The notes: generated from the letters alone by a model not told the origin. Counted from the first letter of the stretch, positions 35,711 through 44,824 are shown. The stretch: DNA of 64,000 nucleotides from Pandoraea iniqua (GCF_902459685.1 NZ_CABPSF010000001.1:124001-188000), one strand, 5' to 3'. A program made the numbers and translations.

Positions 35711-36349
35711 TCAGCGAAGGTTTGCGGCTTCGGGTGAGGAGAAGTCGGCGAAGCTGACGGTTCTCGCGTTGCAGGCTTCGGTGAGCTCGGGATCGTGACT
35801 GGAGAAAAACACGCAGCGATCTTTGCCGAGCATGGTGAGCAGGTCGATCAACACGGCACGCGCGGCGGCGTCGAGACCGTTGCCCGGTTCGTCGGCGACG
35901 ATCACGCGCGGGGCGCCCAGCAGCGTCGCGCTGAGAAAGAACTTGCGACGTGTGCCCAGCGACATCTGCTCGAAACGCTTCTCCATATGCGGCGCGAGCC
36001 CGAAGCGGTTGGCCAGATCCAGCACGGTGTCGTCGACGCTCACCTTCTTTTCGGACGCCACCATGTCGAGGAAGGCGCGGCCGGTCTGAACCGGGTACGC
36101 GAGGCAATCGTCGGGCACATAGGCCAGCGCGGATTTTGCGGCGAGCGGCGCGTCGCGCAACGCGTGGCCGTCGAGCCAGACGCCGCCCGCGTCGGCATCG
36201 ATCGTTCCCGCGAGAATGCCGAGCAATGTCGACTTACCGCTGCCGTTTTCATCGCTCAACGCGATGCATCCGGCGCCTGCGCGGAAGTGCAGATTTTCGA
36301 AGAGCGTGCGGCTGCCGAAGCGTTTGGTGAGATGTTCGAAGCGAAGCAT
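35711..36349 (-). CDS. Stand-alone ABC transporter ATPase subunit
   Basis: A 212-residue nucleotide-binding protein. Walker A is DENGSGKST (33-41), with Asp33 where the first Gly of GxNGSGKS is normal. The signature is MSLGTRRK and Walker B VIVADEP, followed by a His switch in SSHDPE. The signature and length resemble small CcmA- or drug-resistance-type ATPases. No permease gene is next to it on this strand, so its membrane partner must be encoded elsewhere, or the protein acts alone. Confidence 0.8.
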   Translation of the reverse strand: MLRFEHLTKRFGSRTLFENLHFRAGAGCIALSDENGSGKSTLLGILAGTIDADAGGVWLDGHALRDAPLAAKSALAYVPDDCLAYPVQTGRAFLDMVASEKKVSVDDTVLDLANRFGLAPHMEKRFEQMSLGTRRKFFLSATLLGAPRVIVADEPGNGLDAAARAVLIDLLTMLGKDRCVFFSSHDPELTEACNARTVSFADFSSPEAANLR

Positions 36350-36395
36350 GGAAGAGTCGGTGAGCAGATCAGGGGGCGAGATAGTGCTGCTTGAA

Positions 36396-36431
36396 GATAA
36401 CCCAGAGGATGACCTAGAGGATGACCCAGCG
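36396..36431. repeat. Three 12-bp imperfect tandem units
   Basis: GATAACCCAGAG, GATGACCTAGAG and GATGACCCAGCG lie head to tail in the 105-base gap between the ABC ATPase and rcnR genes. They have no evident function and probably arose by slippage. Confidence 0.7.
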
Positions 36432-36454
36432 CGCGGCGAGTGCGGGGAGGCAGG

Positions 36455-36724
36455 TCATTTCAGATAGGTCTTGATGACATGCAGCATCGGGGCCATTTCG
36501 GTCTCCCGCTGCGCCTGATCGGGTTCGTTGACCAGATGGTCGACGAGGTGGCCTTCGATGACGGCCGCCATCAGCCCGTTGACCGCGCCGCGAATGGCCG
36601 CGATCTGTTGCAGGATTTCGACGCAGTCGCCCTCCTGATCCAGTTGGCGCTCAAGCGCCTGCGCCTGCCCTTGGATGCGGCGAACCCGTGCCAACAGCTT
36701 GTTCTTGTCTCGAATCGTATGCAC
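36455..36724 (-). CDS. rcnR: Nickel/cobalt-responsive repressor RcnR
   Basis: An 89-residue all-helical CsoR/RcnR-family repressor that releases DNA when Ni(II) or Co(II) binds. The start is GTG (VHTIRDKNKLL), with AGGAG ten bases upstream. His2, Cys34, His59 and His63 correspond to the four metal ligands of Escherichia coli RcnR (His3, Cys35, His60, His64), the W-X-Y-Z fingerprint of nickel/cobalt sensing rather than copper or formaldehyde. QQIAAIRGAVNGLM is the family core. It is divergent from rcnA and its operator lies between the genes. Confidence 0.92.
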   Translation of the reverse strand: MHTIRDKNKLLARVRRIQGQAQALERQLDQEGDCVEILQQIAAIRGAVNGLMAAVIEGHLVDHLVNEPDQAQRETEMAPMLHVIKTYLK

Positions 36725-36779
36725 GTCTGGCCGCGCTCCTGTAGATGCCGGGAAATCCGTGAAAAAAATGCTAACACAA

Positions 36780-36800
36780 ATATACTGGTGGGGAGTATAT
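36780..36800. promoter_or_regulatory. RcnR operator
   Basis: TACT-GGTGGGG-AGTA (36783-36797), matching the known RcnR site pattern TACT-G6-N-AGTA, inside a longer ATATACT/AGTATAT inverted repeat. It lies between rcnR and rcnA and would shut both promoters without metal. Confidence 0.8.
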
Positions 36801-36901
36801 TGGCGGCAGTCGCGGGTGGCCGTTTCGGGCCACGTTCCGACTCGCTCCGTCGAATAGCGACCGCGCTGTTCGATCTTCCCCGTCTGTTCGCGAGCTGTCT
36901 C

Positions 36902-37777
36902 ATGACTGATTTCTCGACCCTCCTTCAGCAAGGCAACGCCTGGCTGTTCATTCCGAGCGCGATCCTGCTGGGCGCGCTGCACGGGCTCGAGCCCGGGCAT
37001 TCCAAAACGATGATGGCGGCGTTTATCGTCGCGATTCGCGGCACGGTCGGGCAGGCGGTGCTGCTCGGCTTGTCGGCGACGGTCTCGCATACCGCAGTGG
37101 TGTGGCTGGTGGCGATGGCCGGCCTGTACTTCGGACGCGGCTGGGATGCCAACGCGACAGAGCCGTATTTCCAGTTGGCGTCGGCGGTACTGATCGTGTT
37201 GATCGCGTGCTGGATGTTGTGGCGCACGTGGCGCGACAACGCTCGGGCCCGCGCCCACAATGCTGGCCACGAGCCCGGGCACGTTCACACCGGACATGTG
37301 CAGCATCAGAACCTGAGCCGCGTCGCCCACACCTACGCCCATGCGCAGCCCGCACAAGGGCGTGTAGCGTCGGGGATGGCGACCACCGAGTATCAGGATG
37401 CCCACGAACGTGCCCATGCCCGCGACATCGAGAAGCGCTTCGGCGATCGCAATGTCACCACAGGGCAGATCGTGATGTTTGGCGTGACGGGCGGTCTCGT
37501 GCCGTGTCCGGCGTCGATTACGGTGTTGCTCCTGTGCCTTCAGCTCAAGCGCTTTGTACTGGGTGCCGGGCTCGTGTTGTGCTTCAGCATCGGGCTGGCC
37601 CTCACGATGGTCGTCTCCGGGGTATTGGCGGCGCTGAGTGTGCGGCACGTATCGCGACGCTGGCGTGGTTTCGGTGAATTCGCGAGAAAAGCGCCGTATT
37701 TCTCGGGCGCGCTGATCATTCTGGTCGGCCTGTACGTCGGCTATCAGGGCGCGTCGCATCTCTGGTTCAACGGCTGA
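36902..37777 (+). CDS. rcnA: Nickel/cobalt efflux protein RcnA
   Basis: A 291-residue inner-membrane exporter of Ni(II) and Co(II). Six helices are expected; the first carries LLGALHGLEPGHSKTMMAAF, the NiCoT/RcnA signature. A His-rich cytoplasmic loop (about residues 117-165, with HNAGHEPGHVHTGHVQHQ) and GLVPCPASITVLLLCLQLK also agree with the family. The start ATG 36902 lies 101 bases after the RcnR site, in line with RcnR control. A much longer upstream reading frame is antisense to rcnR and is disregarded. Confidence 0.93.
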   Translation: MTDFSTLLQQGNAWLFIPSAILLGALHGLEPGHSKTMMAAFIVAIRGTVGQAVLLGLSATVSHTAVVWLVAMAGLYFGRGWDANATEPYFQLASAVLIVLIACWMLWRTWRDNARARAHNAGHEPGHVHTGHVQHQNLSRVAHTYAHAQPAQGRVASGMATTEYQDAHERAHARDIEKRFGDRNVTTGQIVMFGVTGGLVPCPASITVLLLCLQLKRFVLGAGLVLCFSIGLALTMVVSGVLAALSVRHVSRRWRGFGEFARKAPYFSGALIILVGLYVGYQGASHLWFNG

Positions 37778-37904
37778 GCCGGTCAATCCTCTGCGTCGAT
37801 TAGTGCGGTCGGCAAACAAATCCTGTGCGGCGGGGCGGCTGGTCGACGCCCTGCCGCGTCCCTAGACTGGGAGCCTCGATTGTTTCCGATAGAGGATTCC
37901 GCAC

Positions 37905-38609
37905 ATGACGCACTTTCTGCTTCGCACGCTCAAACTGGCCGCGTTGGGTCTTTCGCTCGGTGCCGCCACCGTTGGCGCGGCACCCGCGTCGGAGGCCGCT
38001 GCGCATCCGACCATCCGCACGATGCTCGGCGCGACGCCGTTGGATCATCTCGATCCGAAGCGCACGGCGCTCCTCGTGATCGATTTCCAAAACGAATATT
38101 TCACCGGGCGCATGCCGATTCGCGACGGTGCCCGGGCTATGGAAAACGCCAAGCAACTCATCGCGTTTGCCGACGAAGCGAAGATTCCCGCGTTCCAGAT
38201 TCAACACGTCGCACCCGCGGGGGCCGCTGTGTTTGCGAATGACGGGTCAACGGTCGCGTTCGTGCCGGGGATGGCGCCGCGTGCACACGACACGGTATTG
38301 CAGAAAACGACGGTCAGCGTGTTTGCCAGCACCGATCTCGACAAACGGCTCAAGGCAAAGGGCATCGATACGCTCATCATCGCCGGTCTGATGACGCATG
38401 CCTGCGTGGCCGGCGCCGCGCGGGATGCCGTGCCGTTGGGCTATACCGTCGTGGTAGCATCGGACGCCACCGCCACCCGGGACATCACGCGTGCCGACGG
38501 CTCGCAAGTGTCGAGCGATGCGTTGCACCGCGCGGCGCTCGCCGAAATCGAAGACACTTTCGGCGATGTGATGACCACCGACGGCATTCGCCGGCTGCCG
38601 CTGCGTTGA
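37905..38609 (+). CDS. Isochorismatase-like cysteine hydrolase with signal peptide
   Basis: A 234-residue cysteine hydrolase. The catalytic triad of the family is visible: Asp in LLVIDFQNEYF (about residue 59), Lys in VLQKTTVSVF (about 131) and Cys in MTHACVAGAARDA (about 166). The first 26 residues (RTLKLAALGLSLGAATVGAA) read as a signal peptide, which is unusual for this mostly cytoplasmic family and implies a periplasmic amidase-like role. The substrate is unknown. A LysR gene follows on the same strand by 42 bases. Confidence 0.82.
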   Translation: MTHFLLRTLKLAALGLSLGAATVGAAPASEAAAHPTIRTMLGATPLDHLDPKRTALLVIDFQNEYFTGRMPIRDGARAMENAKQLIAFADEAKIPAFQIQHVAPAGAAVFANDGSTVAFVPGMAPRAHDTVLQKTTVSVFASTDLDKRLKAKGIDTLIIAGLMTHACVAGAARDAVPLGYTVVVASDATATRDITRADGSQVSSDALHRAALAEIEDTFGDVMTTDGIRRLPLR

Positions 38610-38651
38610 TGGCGGCCCCGTTCCCGTTCTGACCTGCTCACGACATCCGTC

Positions 38652-39548
38652 ATGGATCAATTGCTGGCAATGCGCATCTTTTGCACCATCGTCGACGCCA
38701 AGGGTTTTTCGGCGGCGGCGGACGTGCTCGGCATGTCGCATTCCAGCGTGTCGCGGCAGTTGAAGCAGACCGAGGCGGCGTTGGGCGTGCAACTGCTCAA
38801 TCGCACCACGCGGGGTTTCACGGTGACCAGTGCCGGGGAGCGTTATCACCGGCATTGCCTCGATATCCTGTCGCGCGTGGATGCCATGACGCATGCCATG
38901 TCGAGCGAGCGCGAACAGGTGAGCGGTGCGTTGCGTGTGACGGTGCCGTTAGCCATCGGCACGTTGGAGTTGGCCGACTGGTTGCCGGCTTTTCAATCGC
39001 AATATCCCGATATCGCCTTGACGTTGTCGTGCAGCGACCAGTTCGTCGATCTCGTCGCTGAGCGCTTCGATGTTGCATTGCGCATCAGCGCGGCACCGCT
39101 GGCCGATAGCAGTCTGATGGCGAAGCTGCTGACGACGTCGGATACCGTTATCGTCGCCTCACCGGCGTATCTCGCCCAACACGGCTTACCGTCGATGCCC
39201 GCAGATCTGGTGAGCCATCGACGCCTCGCGTCCGTGCGGCCGGGGCAAGCGGCGGAGTGGTCGATGACCGACGCCGCGGGCGAGCTGCATCGCGTGCCGG
39301 CTGCGGGTGGATTCACCAGTGACGCGATTCCCGCGCTGTTTTCTGCGGCGCTCGCCGGTGCGGGCATTGCCGCGTTCACCGAGCGCACCGTGCGCACCGA
39401 ACTCGCACGAGGCACGCTCGTCCGGGTGCTGCCGCAGTACCGCATGGGGGCACATCACTACTACGCGCTGTATCCGCGTACGCGCCACGTCAACCCGCGA
39501 GCGCGCGCGTTCATCGACTTCATGGCGGGGCACTACGGCCGTCGGTAA
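38652..39548 (+). CDS. LysR-family transcriptional regulator
   Basis: A 298-residue regulator with N-terminal winged helix (MDQLLAMRIFCTIVDAKGFS, HSSVSRQLKQTEAALGVQLL) and a C-terminal ligand-binding domain from about residue 90 (SGALRVTVPLAIGTLELADW). It is closest in style to the CrgA/DsdC-like group that begins MDQLLAMRIF. It is cotranscribed with or close behind the isochorismatase-like gene, so it may regulate that gene or its pathway. Effector unknown. Confidence 0.88.
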   Translation: MDQLLAMRIFCTIVDAKGFSAAADVLGMSHSSVSRQLKQTEAALGVQLLNRTTRGFTVTSAGERYHRHCLDILSRVDAMTHAMSSEREQVSGALRVTVPLAIGTLELADWLPAFQSQYPDIALTLSCSDQFVDLVAERFDVALRISAAPLADSSLMAKLLTTSDTVIVASPAYLAQHGLPSMPADLVSHRRLASVRPGQAAEWSMTDAAGELHRVPAAGGFTSDAIPALFSAALAGAGIAAFTERTVRTELARGTLVRVLPQYRMGAHHYYALYPRTRHVNPRARAFIDFMAGHYGRR

Positions 39549-39879
39549 CTGGACTTCGGCGACTTCGGTGACTTCGGCGACATCGCCACGATGCCGAACC
39601 CGCCGTTCAGCAGAAGATATCGACCGTTTGTGCGAGGAATTTGGCCACCGGGGCGAGCCGTGCTGCTGCCGAACCCACTGCCACCAATCCGTCCAAGAGA
39701 GCCATCCAGGGCATATCGACCTCCACTATTCGGTTTCATCGGTCTCGCGTTTTCGCGAGTTGATTCAACGATACCGGGCGGGACGTTCCGTGCAAACTGA
39801 GACAAATCACAGTGACGGCCGGCTATGCCAGAATTGAAGCCTCTGCCAGCCCGGCATCGCTTGTGCGAGGCATCTTCCC
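39549..39879. other. Intergenic, 331 bases, no gene supported
   Basis: It begins with three tandem 9-mers GACTTCGG(C/T) (39552-39578). Open frames on both strands here have unlikely composition and no recognisable domain. The final 50 bases presumably hold the methyltransferase promoter. Confidence 0.5.
39552..39578. repeat. Three tandem 9-bp units
   Basis: GACTTCGGC, GACTTCGGT and GACTTCGGC follow directly, with GACATCGCC as a decayed fourth unit, just after the LysR stop codon. Confidence 0.75.
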
Positions 39880-40740
39880 ATGACGGATTCCCACGACATT
39901 GCACCGGAAAGCACGGCCGCGCGCGTTGCGCTGTGGCGTGGCCTTCACCGTGAAATCGACGCCGCCCCGCCGGTACTCGACGACGCTATCGGCCTGAAGC
40001 TGCTAGACCCGCCCGCCGACTGGCGCGAGCGGGGCGACATGAATCCGGCATTCACCCGCCCGTTTCGCGCGTCTATCGTGGCCAGAGCCCGATTCATCGA
40101 AGACCTTGTCGTAAGCGAAGCGCAACGCGGGGTGCAGCAATATGTGATTCTCGGCGCCGGGCTCGACAGCTTTGCGCAACGGCGCCCCGATGTCGCGAAG
40201 CGCCTGACGATCTTCGAAGTGGACCGTCCGGGGCCGCAGCAATGGAAGCGCAACCGGCTCGTCGAACTCGGCTACGGCGTGCCCGACACGCTACGGTTCG
40301 TGCCGGTGGACTTCGAGGCAGGTCAGTCGTGGCGCGACGCGCTGCTGCATGAAGGCTTCGACGCCCACAAGCCCGCCGTCGTCGTCTCGACCGGCGTGAG
40401 CATGTACCTCACGCGTGAGGCTAACGCGGCAACGTTGCGCGAGGTGGCGGCGTTTGCGCCGGGCTCCACGTTTGCGATGACCTTTCTGTGGCCGCTGGCG
40501 ATGGCGGACGCCGATGTGCGTCCCGGGCTGGAAATGGCGGAGAAAGGCGCGCGCGCGAGCGGCACGCCGTTCATCAGCTTCTTCCAGCCGGACGAGATGA
40601 TGGCGCTGGCGACGGAAAACGGCTTCAAGACGGCGCAGCACGTCAGTGCCCATACGCTGACGCAACGCTATTTTGCGCATCGCAGCGATGGCTTGCGTCC
40701 GCCCGGGAATGCCGAAGACCTGTTGGTCGCGACGACTTGA
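39880..40740 (+). CDS. Class I SAM-dependent methyltransferase, leucine carboxyl methyltransferase-like
   Basis: A 286-residue methyltransferase of the LCM/PPM (TIGR00027) group. The SAM-binding segment QQYVILGAGLDSFAQRRP lies near residues 86-103 and the second acidic site in LTIFEVDRPGPQQWKRNRL near 110-128, followed by the VVSTGVSMYLTREA motif near 172. The group includes polyketide and natural-product O-methyltransferases; no biosynthetic neighbours identify the substrate. It is a single-gene unit or paired with the DUF1993 gene 125 bases downstream. Confidence 0.87.
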   Translation: MTDSHDIAPESTAARVALWRGLHREIDAAPPVLDDAIGLKLLDPPADWRERGDMNPAFTRPFRASIVARARFIEDLVVSEAQRGVQQYVILGAGLDSFAQRRPDVAKRLTIFEVDRPGPQQWKRNRLVELGYGVPDTLRFVPVDFEAGQSWRDALLHEGFDAHKPAVVVSTGVSMYLTREANAATLREVAAFAPGSTFAMTFLWPLAMADADVRPGLEMAEKGARASGTPFISFFQPDEMMALATENGFKTAQHVSAHTLTQRYFAHRSDGLRPPGNAEDLLVATT

Positions 40741-40865
40741 TTCACCCGACCGGACGGCTGACCGCAGCGCGCATTCTGATCGGCGAAACCGGCGCTATCG
40801 CGCTATGCTTCGCGCGGCGGCAATACCTGCCGTCACCGCTTTGAGCCAATCACCGGAGTTTTCGC

Positions 40866-41438
40866 ATGACGTTGACCGAGCTGCTTGTCCCCACGCTGTC
40901 GCAGATGCTGCGCGCGTTGTCTAATTGGCTGGATAAGGCCGCAGAATACGAACGCTCAGCGGGTAAAGACCCCAACGCGCTGATGACGTTGCGTCTCGCC
41001 CCCGACATGTATCCGCTCGCCGCCCAAGTGCGCTTCGTGAGCTATCAGGCGATGGAGCCGGCTTATCGACTGCGCGGAGAAGCCGTGGCCGAGGCGGCGC
41101 TCGATGTGCAGCGCGAAGGCTGGAATGCCAACCAGAAGCCGGGCACGTTTGACGACGCCAAGGCTTGCCTCGCGCGTTCACTCGCGTTTCTCGACGCCCT
41201 GCCGCCGGGCGCACTCGACGCGGGCAAAGACCTCACCGTGTCGCTCTCACTGCCGAACGGCGTCGTGTTCGACATGACCGGCGATCAGTACGCGCGCGAC
41301 TGGCTGCTCGCCCAGTTCTACTTCCATATCAACACGGCTTACGGCATCTTGCGTCACCACGGCGTCGAACTCGGCAAGGCCGACTACGTGCCGCATGTGC
41401 TGGCTTATCTGCGTCCGGGCACGGCACCGCAGGCATAA
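40866..41438 (+). CDS. DUF1993 protein
   Basis: A 190-residue DUF1993/DinB-superfamily four-helix-bundle protein. Marks are TLSQMLRALSNWLDKA near the N-terminus, LRLAPDMYPLAAQVRFVSY (about 43-61) and FYFHINTAYGILRHHGVELG (about 151-170). The two His near the C-terminus fit the DinB-like metal site, but activity is unknown. It is cytoplasmic. Its 3' end faces the LysR gene of the sulfur cluster. Confidence 0.85.
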   Translation: MTLTELLVPTLSQMLRALSNWLDKAAEYERSAGKDPNALMTLRLAPDMYPLAAQVRFVSYQAMEPAYRLRGEAVAEAALDVQREGWNANQKPGTFDDAKACLARSLAFLDALPPGALDAGKDLTVSLSLPNGVVFDMTGDQYARDWLLAQFYFHINTAYGILRHHGVELGKADYVPHVLAYLRPGTAPQA

Positions 41439-41482
41439 GCCATTAGCATCGCCCCCTCACGCCACGCGCGCCTCACCGTCCA

Positions 41483-42361
41483 TTACTCTCCGATCAGAAA
41501 CGGCGGCCCGAAGCGCGTGGCGATGTGTTCGGTCGACTCGAACAGCTCACGCAGCACCTGACTCGTGCACGTGGGCTGCACATACAGATAGAACGCCACA
41601 TCGGGTAACCGGGGCAGACCGTCCGCCTCCGAGAGCACGCGCATATTGGCGTCGAGCAGTTCGGTGGTGCGCGCGGTGATGCCAAGCCCCGCACTGATCG
41701 CGGCCTTGATGCCCGTTAGCGTGGGCGAATGGAAGCTGGTTCGCCACGCAATACCGGCCGCATTGAGCCGTTCGATGGATAACCGCCGGAACAGGCTCAA
41801 TTCGTCCGCCATGACGAGCGGCACCGGCTCGGCGGCATTGAAGATGAAGTCGTCCGCACAGATCCAGACCATCGGCGACGTGCGCAGCTTAATGCCCGGA
41901 AACCCTTCGTCATAGCGTGTCGAGATCGCCAGATCGAGCTCCTTGTCGCGCAACGCGTCCATCAGGTGCGGGCTGCGCCCGACGATGATTTCCAGTTGCA
42001 ACTCGCCGGACAGCTTCGACAACCGGCGCAGCATACTCGGCAGTATCGAGTCGGCCACATCGTGCGGCGAGCCGATGCGCAGCTTCTCCGCGGGCCCGCG
42101 CGTGTGCATGACCTGCACCGCCTGATCGTTGAGCGCGAGAATCTTGTTGGCATACGCCACCAGCCGCACGCCATCGGCGGTCATCGTCTTCTGACGCCCC
42201 TGCTTTTCGAACAGCGGGCAGCCCATTTCCTGCTCCAGCCGCTGCATCTGCTGCGTGATCGCCGACTGGGTGCGGCCCACGCGCGTGGCCGCTGCCGCAA
42301 AGGTTTCGTGCTGGGCAATCGCGACGAAAGTGCGCAGTAGATCGATATCCAGATTTCGCAT
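41483..42361 (-). CDS. LysR-family regulator of the sulfur amino acid cluster
   Basis: A 292-residue LysR protein. DNA-binding helices lie in IDLLRTFVAIAQHETFAAAA and RTQSAITQQMQRLEQEMG (residues about 5-45); the effector domain starts near 90 (KLRIGSPHDVADSILP). The start MRNLDIDLL is typical; a longer frame upstream is not. It is divergent from the amino acid importer with a 178-base gap and so is the probable regulator of the operon 42540-49364. The effector may be a sulfur amino acid or its metabolite. Confidence 0.87.
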   Translation of the reverse strand: MRNLDIDLLRTFVAIAQHETFAAAATRVGRTQSAITQQMQRLEQEMGCPLFEKQGRQKTMTADGVRLVAYANKILALNDQAVQVMHTRGPAEKLRIGSPHDVADSILPSMLRRLSKLSGELQLEIIVGRSPHLMDALRDKELDLAISTRYDEGFPGIKLRTSPMVWICADDFIFNAAEPVPLVMADELSLFRRLSIERLNAAGIAWRTSFHSPTLTGIKAAISAGLGITARTTELLDANMRVLSEADGLPRLPDVAFYLYVQPTCTSQVLRELFESTEHIATRFGPPFLIGE

Positions 42362-42539
42362 GAGGTTCCGTGTCGATACTTCAGAGTTGCTAATGTATCT
42401 GGGATAAAAATTAAATTGTTCTTGCAGATTTTGGTCGATAACCTGCATAACACTCAAGCAATATTTATGTGACCGAGGGCAGATCACTCCCCCGCTAATG
42501 GATCCCCTCAAACGGTCCAACCCAAGGAGACTCAGGATC

Positions 42540-43367
42540 ATGTGGCAACGACACCTTGCAGCCGCGCTGTTCGCGACCCTCGCCATGACGGGCCTCGCGC
42601 ACGCCGACCAACTGGCTGACATCAAGGCGCGCGGCACGCTCGTTTGCGGCACGCAGAACGCCAGCGAGCCGTACGCGTTCCCCGATGCCGCCACGCGCAA
42701 GATCGTCGGCTTCGACGTCGACGTGTGCAGCGCGATCGCCAAGGGTCTCGGTGTGAAGCTGGAACACCGTGCGCTGTCGACCGATGCCCGTATCGCTGAG
42801 TTGAAGACACGCCGTGTCGACGTGCTGGCCGCTGCCGTCGCGTGGATGCCCGCACGCGCCGCACAGGTCGACTTCAGCGATCAATACTTCGTTGCCCCGA
42901 TTCGCGTGCTGGTGCGCGCCGATTCGCCGATCCAGACGCTGGACCAACTCGCCGGCAAGAAGATCGCTGCCTCCGAAGGCTCCAGCTCCGCGGCAGTCTC
43001 AGTCACGCGCCTGCCCGACTCCAACCTGCTCACGTTCCACGACATCTCGTCGGCGTTCCTCGCGCTGAAACAAGGCAAGGTGGAAGGTCTCGTCGCCGGT
43101 CAGCTGATTCTGGCGCGTTTTGCCAGCGACGCCGCCGCCAAGGGTGAGACGCAGCAATTTCGCCTGCTGACCAAGCCGGTCTACGAAGAGCGCTGGGGTG
43201 TGGTGACCAACAAGAACGAGCCGGCACTAATGGCAGCGGTCAACAAGATCCTGCTCGACTATGACAAGACCAACGGCTTGCAGGACAGCTTCGACAAGTG
43301 GCTGGGCGCCAAGTCCGTCTACAAGTTCACGCGCGACTACAAGGTCGAGCCGATCAAAGTGCAGTAA
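42540..43367 (+). CDS. Amino acid ABC transporter substrate-binding protein
   Basis: A 275-residue periplasmic family 3 binding protein with signal peptide MWQRHLAAALFATLAMTGLAHA. IKARGTLVCGTQNASEPYAF starts the mature lobe; GFDVDVCSAIAKGLGV and VDVLAAAVAWMPARAAQVDF are the ligand-site landmarks, the latter with WMPAR in place of the common TITPER. The start ATG 42540 has AAGGAG upstream. It opens the importer operon. The substrate is inferred to be cystine, cysteine or a related sulfur amino acid from the enzymes encoded downstream; family sequence alone does not fix it. Confidence 0.9.
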   Translation: MWQRHLAAALFATLAMTGLAHADQLADIKARGTLVCGTQNASEPYAFPDAATRKIVGFDVDVCSAIAKGLGVKLEHRALSTDARIAELKTRRVDVLAAAVAWMPARAAQVDFSDQYFVAPIRVLVRADSPIQTLDQLAGKKIAASEGSSSAAVSVTRLPDSNLLTFHDISSAFLALKQGKVEGLVAGQLILARFASDAAAKGETQQFRLLTKPVYEERWGVVTNKNEPALMAAVNKILLDYDKTNGLQDSFDKWLGAKSVYKFTRDYKVEPIKVQ

Positions 43368-43382
43368 GCGAGACGCCCCGCG

Positions 43383-44075
43383 ATGTTCGATCTCTCGTTT
43401 TTGCTTGAAGACGGCTACCTGAAGCTGTTTCGCGATGGGGTGCTGACGACGCTGCGCCTGTTCGTGGTCTCTGGCCTGCTCGCGGTCGTGGTGGGCGTGG
43501 TGCTCACCACCTTGCGCGCCATGCCGGTGAAGTTGTTTAAGGGCTTCGTGATCGTGGTGGTCGAGTACCACCGCAATGTGCCGGTACTGGTGCAGATTCT
43601 CGTGTGGTACTTCGGCGTGCCGCAACTGCTGCCCGATGGCGCGCGTGACTGGATCAATGCCGGCAACACCGAGTTCTTCTTCGCGACGGTGGCGCTCGCG
43701 CTCAACGCGGGGGCGTTCATCTCGGAAGACATGCGCTCCGGCCTGCGCGCCATTCCCCACACCCAACAGGAAGCCGCGTGGTCGATCGGCCTGACGTATC
43801 TGCAATCGTTTCGCTACGTGATCCTGCCGCAAGGCATTCGCGCGGCGTTGCCCGCCCTGCTCAATCAGGCGCTGCTGCTCTTCAAGAACAGTTCGCTGGC
43901 GATGGCTATCGGGGTGCACGAGCTGCTGTATCGCACGCGTCAGATCGATAACCTGACCTTCCGCACATTCGACGTATTTCTGGTGGCGACGATTTTGTAT
44001 CTGATCGGTACGCTGGCCTTGATGGCGCTCTCCGAGCATTTTGCCAAGCGCCGTACGGCGCCGTCGGGAGTCTGA
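43383..44075 (+). CDS. Amino acid ABC transporter permease 1
   Basis: A 230-residue HisM-type permease. About five helices; the EAA loop reads EEAAWSIGLTYLQSFRYVILPQ-like near residues 125-145, and EYHRNVPVLVQI near 60 is family-typical. It lies 15 bases after the binding protein and pairs with the next permease as a heterodimer. Confidence 0.9.
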   Translation: MFDLSFLLEDGYLKLFRDGVLTTLRLFVVSGLLAVVVGVVLTTLRAMPVKLFKGFVIVVVEYHRNVPVLVQILVWYFGVPQLLPDGARDWINAGNTEFFFATVALALNAGAFISEDMRSGLRAIPHTQQEAAWSIGLTYLQSFRYVILPQGIRAALPALLNQALLLFKNSSLAMAIGVHELLYRTRQIDNLTFRTFDVFLVATILYLIGTLALMALSEHFAKRRTAPSGV

Positions 44076-44079
44076 GGCC

Positions 44080-44772
44080 ATGTTCGAGATTCTTCACGAC
44101 TATCTCGCGTTGTTCCTCGTCGGCAGCTGGCCTAACGGCCCGCTGGGCGGCGTGGCGGTCACGCTCATCCTCTCGGCGTTGGGGCTGGTGATCTCGTTCC
44201 CGATTGCCGTGGCGATCGGTATGGGGCAAGTCTCGCCGTGGCGTTGGCTGCGCCGTGTGATCGGTGTGTGGACGCGCCTCGTGCGCGGCATTCCGCTGCT
44301 GATGATCATCTTCTGGGCGTACTTCGCGGTGCCGTTGCTGGTGGGGGCCGAAGTCTCGGCGTTCACGACGGCGGTCTGCGCCATCATCGTCTACGAAAGC
44401 GCCTTCCTGTCGCAGATCGTGCGTGCCGGTTTGGAAGGCCTGCCGCGCGGACAGATGGAAGCCGCGCGCTCGAACGGGCTGTCGTGGCTGCAAAGCATGC
44501 GCTACGTGCAGTTGCCGCAGGCGCTCGCCAACATGCTGCCGTCGATCGTCAATCAGTTCGTGTCGATCATCAAGGCGACGTCGCTGGCTTACGTCATCGG
44601 TGTGCCGGAGCTGACGTACTCGGCCGCGCAGGTGAACACGATCACGTTGACCAAGCCGCTGCAAACGTTCCTCGTGCTCGCAGCATTCTATTTCGTGGTG
44701 TGTTTCGCCATCTCGCGCTTCGCCGGCTGGCTGGAGCGTCGCATCGCCCGCCAGCGCGCGGGGTTGGCCTGA
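44080..44772 (+). CDS. Amino acid ABC transporter permease 2
   Basis: A 230-residue HisQ/M-type permease, second membrane subunit. [20 protein letters not shown] (about 67-86) and the EAA loop region [20 protein letters not shown] (about 125-145) are conserved. The chosen ATG lies four bases after the previous stop with GGGAG ahead; a start 13 codons upstream would overlap permease 1. Confidence 0.9.
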   Translation: MFEILHDYLALFLVGSWPNGPLGGVAVTLILSALGLVISFPIAVAIGMGQVSPWRWLRRVIGVWTRLVRGIPLLMIIFWAYFAVPLLVGAEVSAFTTAVCAIIVYESAFLSQIVRAGLEGLPRGQMEAARSNGLSWLQSMRYVQLPQALANMLPSIVNQFVSIIKATSLAYVIGVPELTYSAAQVNTITLTKPLQTFLVLAAFYFVVCFAISRFAGWLERRIARQRAGLA

Positions 44773-44824
44773 GCCCATGAAGCACCCAAGTGAGCACTCA
44801 AGTATTCAGAAGGAGAACGCGGCC

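Noticed and set aside
36440-36901. N-terminal extension of RcnA in an upstream open frame
   Set aside because: It would read antisense through rcnR and the operator; the start at 36902 gives the normal RcnA N-terminus.
39533-39904. Small gene in the 39.5-39.9 kb gap on the minus strand
   Set aside because: Low-complexity KSP repeats come from the tandem 9-mers; no family features and it overlaps both neighbours.
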